From NCBI GenBank assembly GCA_019423005.1, contig JAHZCF010000077.1:1-5361 (forward strand): 5,361 nucleotides of DNA, in the 5' to 3' direction. The stretch is from Haemophilus sp. (GTDB taxonomy: Bacteria; Pseudomonadota; Gammaproteobacteria; Enterobacterales; Pasteurellaceae). The notes beneath the pieces were generated by a model, which did no database searches, had not been told where the DNA came from, and saw only the letters and a program-made list of their open reading frames with translations. The translations under genes were made by a program, and so were the position numbers. Shown here in pieces: positions 4,775 through 5,361 of this stretch (positions are counted from its first letter, which is position 1; each line of letters starts with the position of its first letter).

Positions 4775-5361
4775 ATGTTTTCATTTTTAAAAGCATCTCC
4801 TCCAGCACCAAGAATTGAAAGTTCTAGAACAGATGCCGAGTATAAAAAATTACGTTGGCAGGTATTTGCTGGAGTATTTATCGGGTATGCGGCTTATTAT
4901 CTTATCCGCAAAAACTTTTCTTTAGCCATTCCTTATCTTATTGATGAATATGGCTTTACTAAAGCTGATTTAGGTACAGTAGGGGTAGCCTTGTCACTGG
5001 CTTACGGTTTTAGTAAGTTTATTATGGGAAACATCTCTGATCGTAGTAATCCTAAATATTTTATTACCATTGGTTTATTAGGCTCTGCATTAGTCAGCTT
5101 AATTTTCGGTTTAATACCAGGCGTGCTTTCTTCTATTCCATTGATGATTGTGTTAGCCGCATTAAATGGCTGGTTCCAAGGAATGGGATACCCACCAGGT
5201 GCAAAAACAATGACCAACTGGTTCTCAGTTTCTGAGCGTGGTGTGTGGTGGAGTTGGTGGAATGTATCACATAACTTAGGTGGTGGTTTAATCGGCCCAT
5301 TAGCGCTCCTCGGTTTATCGATTTTCGGCGTATGGCAATCTTTATTCTATTTACCAGCCTT
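4775..5361 (+). CDS. Organophosphate:phosphate antiporter, GlpT/UhpT family (3' end outside window)
   Basis: The first 195 codons of a major-facilitator protein are present; family members are about 440-480 residues. It should exchange cytoplasmic phosphate for an external organophosphate at the inner membrane. ATG 4775 follows AGGAG by seven bases. The N-terminus matches GlpT: LRWQVFAGVF leads into the first membrane helix, and GYAAYYLIRKNF contains R45, equivalent to the substrate-binding R45 of E. coli GlpT. Other family marks are K81 in YGFSKFIMG, SDRSNP (88-93), GWFQGMG (132-138) and SHNLGGG, with H166 equivalent to GlpT H165. It departs from typical GlpT in the helix-4 region, reading YPPGAKTM where GlpT usually has WPPCGRTM, and in the Trp-rich stretch VWWSWWNVSHN, which is more UhpT/PgtP-like after the Trp residues. 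The family is secure; glycerol-3-phosphate is a likely but unproven substrate, with hexose phosphate or phosphoglycerate as alternatives. It diverges from gloA. Confidence 0.9.
   Translation, partial: MFSFLKASPPAPRIESSRTDAEYKKLRWQVFAGVFIGYAAYYLIRKNFSLAIPYLIDEYGFTKADLGTVGVALSLAYGFSKFIMGNISDRSNPKYFITIGLLGSALVSLIFGLIPGVLSSIPLMIVLAALNGWFQGMGYPPGAKTMTNWFSVSERGVWWSWWNVSHNLGGGLIGPLALLGLSIFGVWQSLFYLPA

Noticed and set aside
5002..5217. Minus-strand 71-codon frame opposite the GlpT-like gene
   Set aside because: It is antisense to conserved OPA-family motifs and shows no start signals.

Overview
The window is low-GC gammaproteobacterial chromosome, most likely from the Pasteurellaceae. The support is two copies of the Haemophilus-type DNA uptake core AAGTGCGGT (1122-1131 on -, 3435-3444 on +), AT-rich housekeeping genes close to E. 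coli orthologues (RNase E tail, PriC, RNase T, GloA), and a YuiF-type transporter behind a histidine attenuator. Genus cannot be fixed from sequence alone. I see no mobile element, CRISPR array or phage gene.

Layout. 1-798 (+) is the 3' end of rne: the degradosome scaffold tail with enolase- and PNPase-binding segments, closed by a terminator (811-840). A strong sigma70 promoter (907-935) drives a stand-alone tRNA-Ser(UGA) gene (954-1043) that ends in a 15-bp terminator (1053-1086), usable on both strands. Everything from there to 4540 is on the minus strand. Read in the direction of transcription it is gloA (4540-4133), rnt (4122-3433), a histidine-type attenuator leader (about 3406-3187), an 18-codon small ORF (3159-3103), a YuiF-family transporter (3084-1732), and priC (1693-1112). 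From 4775 to the end (+), divergent from gloA, is the first 195 codons of an organophosphate:phosphate antiporter related to GlpT/UhpT.

The most informative region is the roughly 350-bp gap between rnt and the transporter gene. It holds a promoter, a 14-codon leader peptide MNFILRHHHRHSTE, and six RNA segments that can pair either as A:B, C:D, E:F (terminator) or as B:C, D:E (antiterminator). This is the architecture of the enterobacterial his operon attenuator, but it precedes a membrane transporter annotated by homology as a Na+/H+ antiporter. The simplest reading is that the transporter imports histidine and is switched on when charged tRNA-His is scarce.

A second compact arrangement lies between the transporter gene and priC. 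The transporter's terminator hairpin ends directly against the priC start codon. A consensus -10 box sits at the hairpin's 5' edge, so transcripts begun there would lack the 5' arm, avoid termination and keep the priC ribosome-binding site single-stranded. Upstream, gloA and rnt form a tight pair with no evident terminator after rnt, so the histidine attenuator may also end or gate their readthrough.
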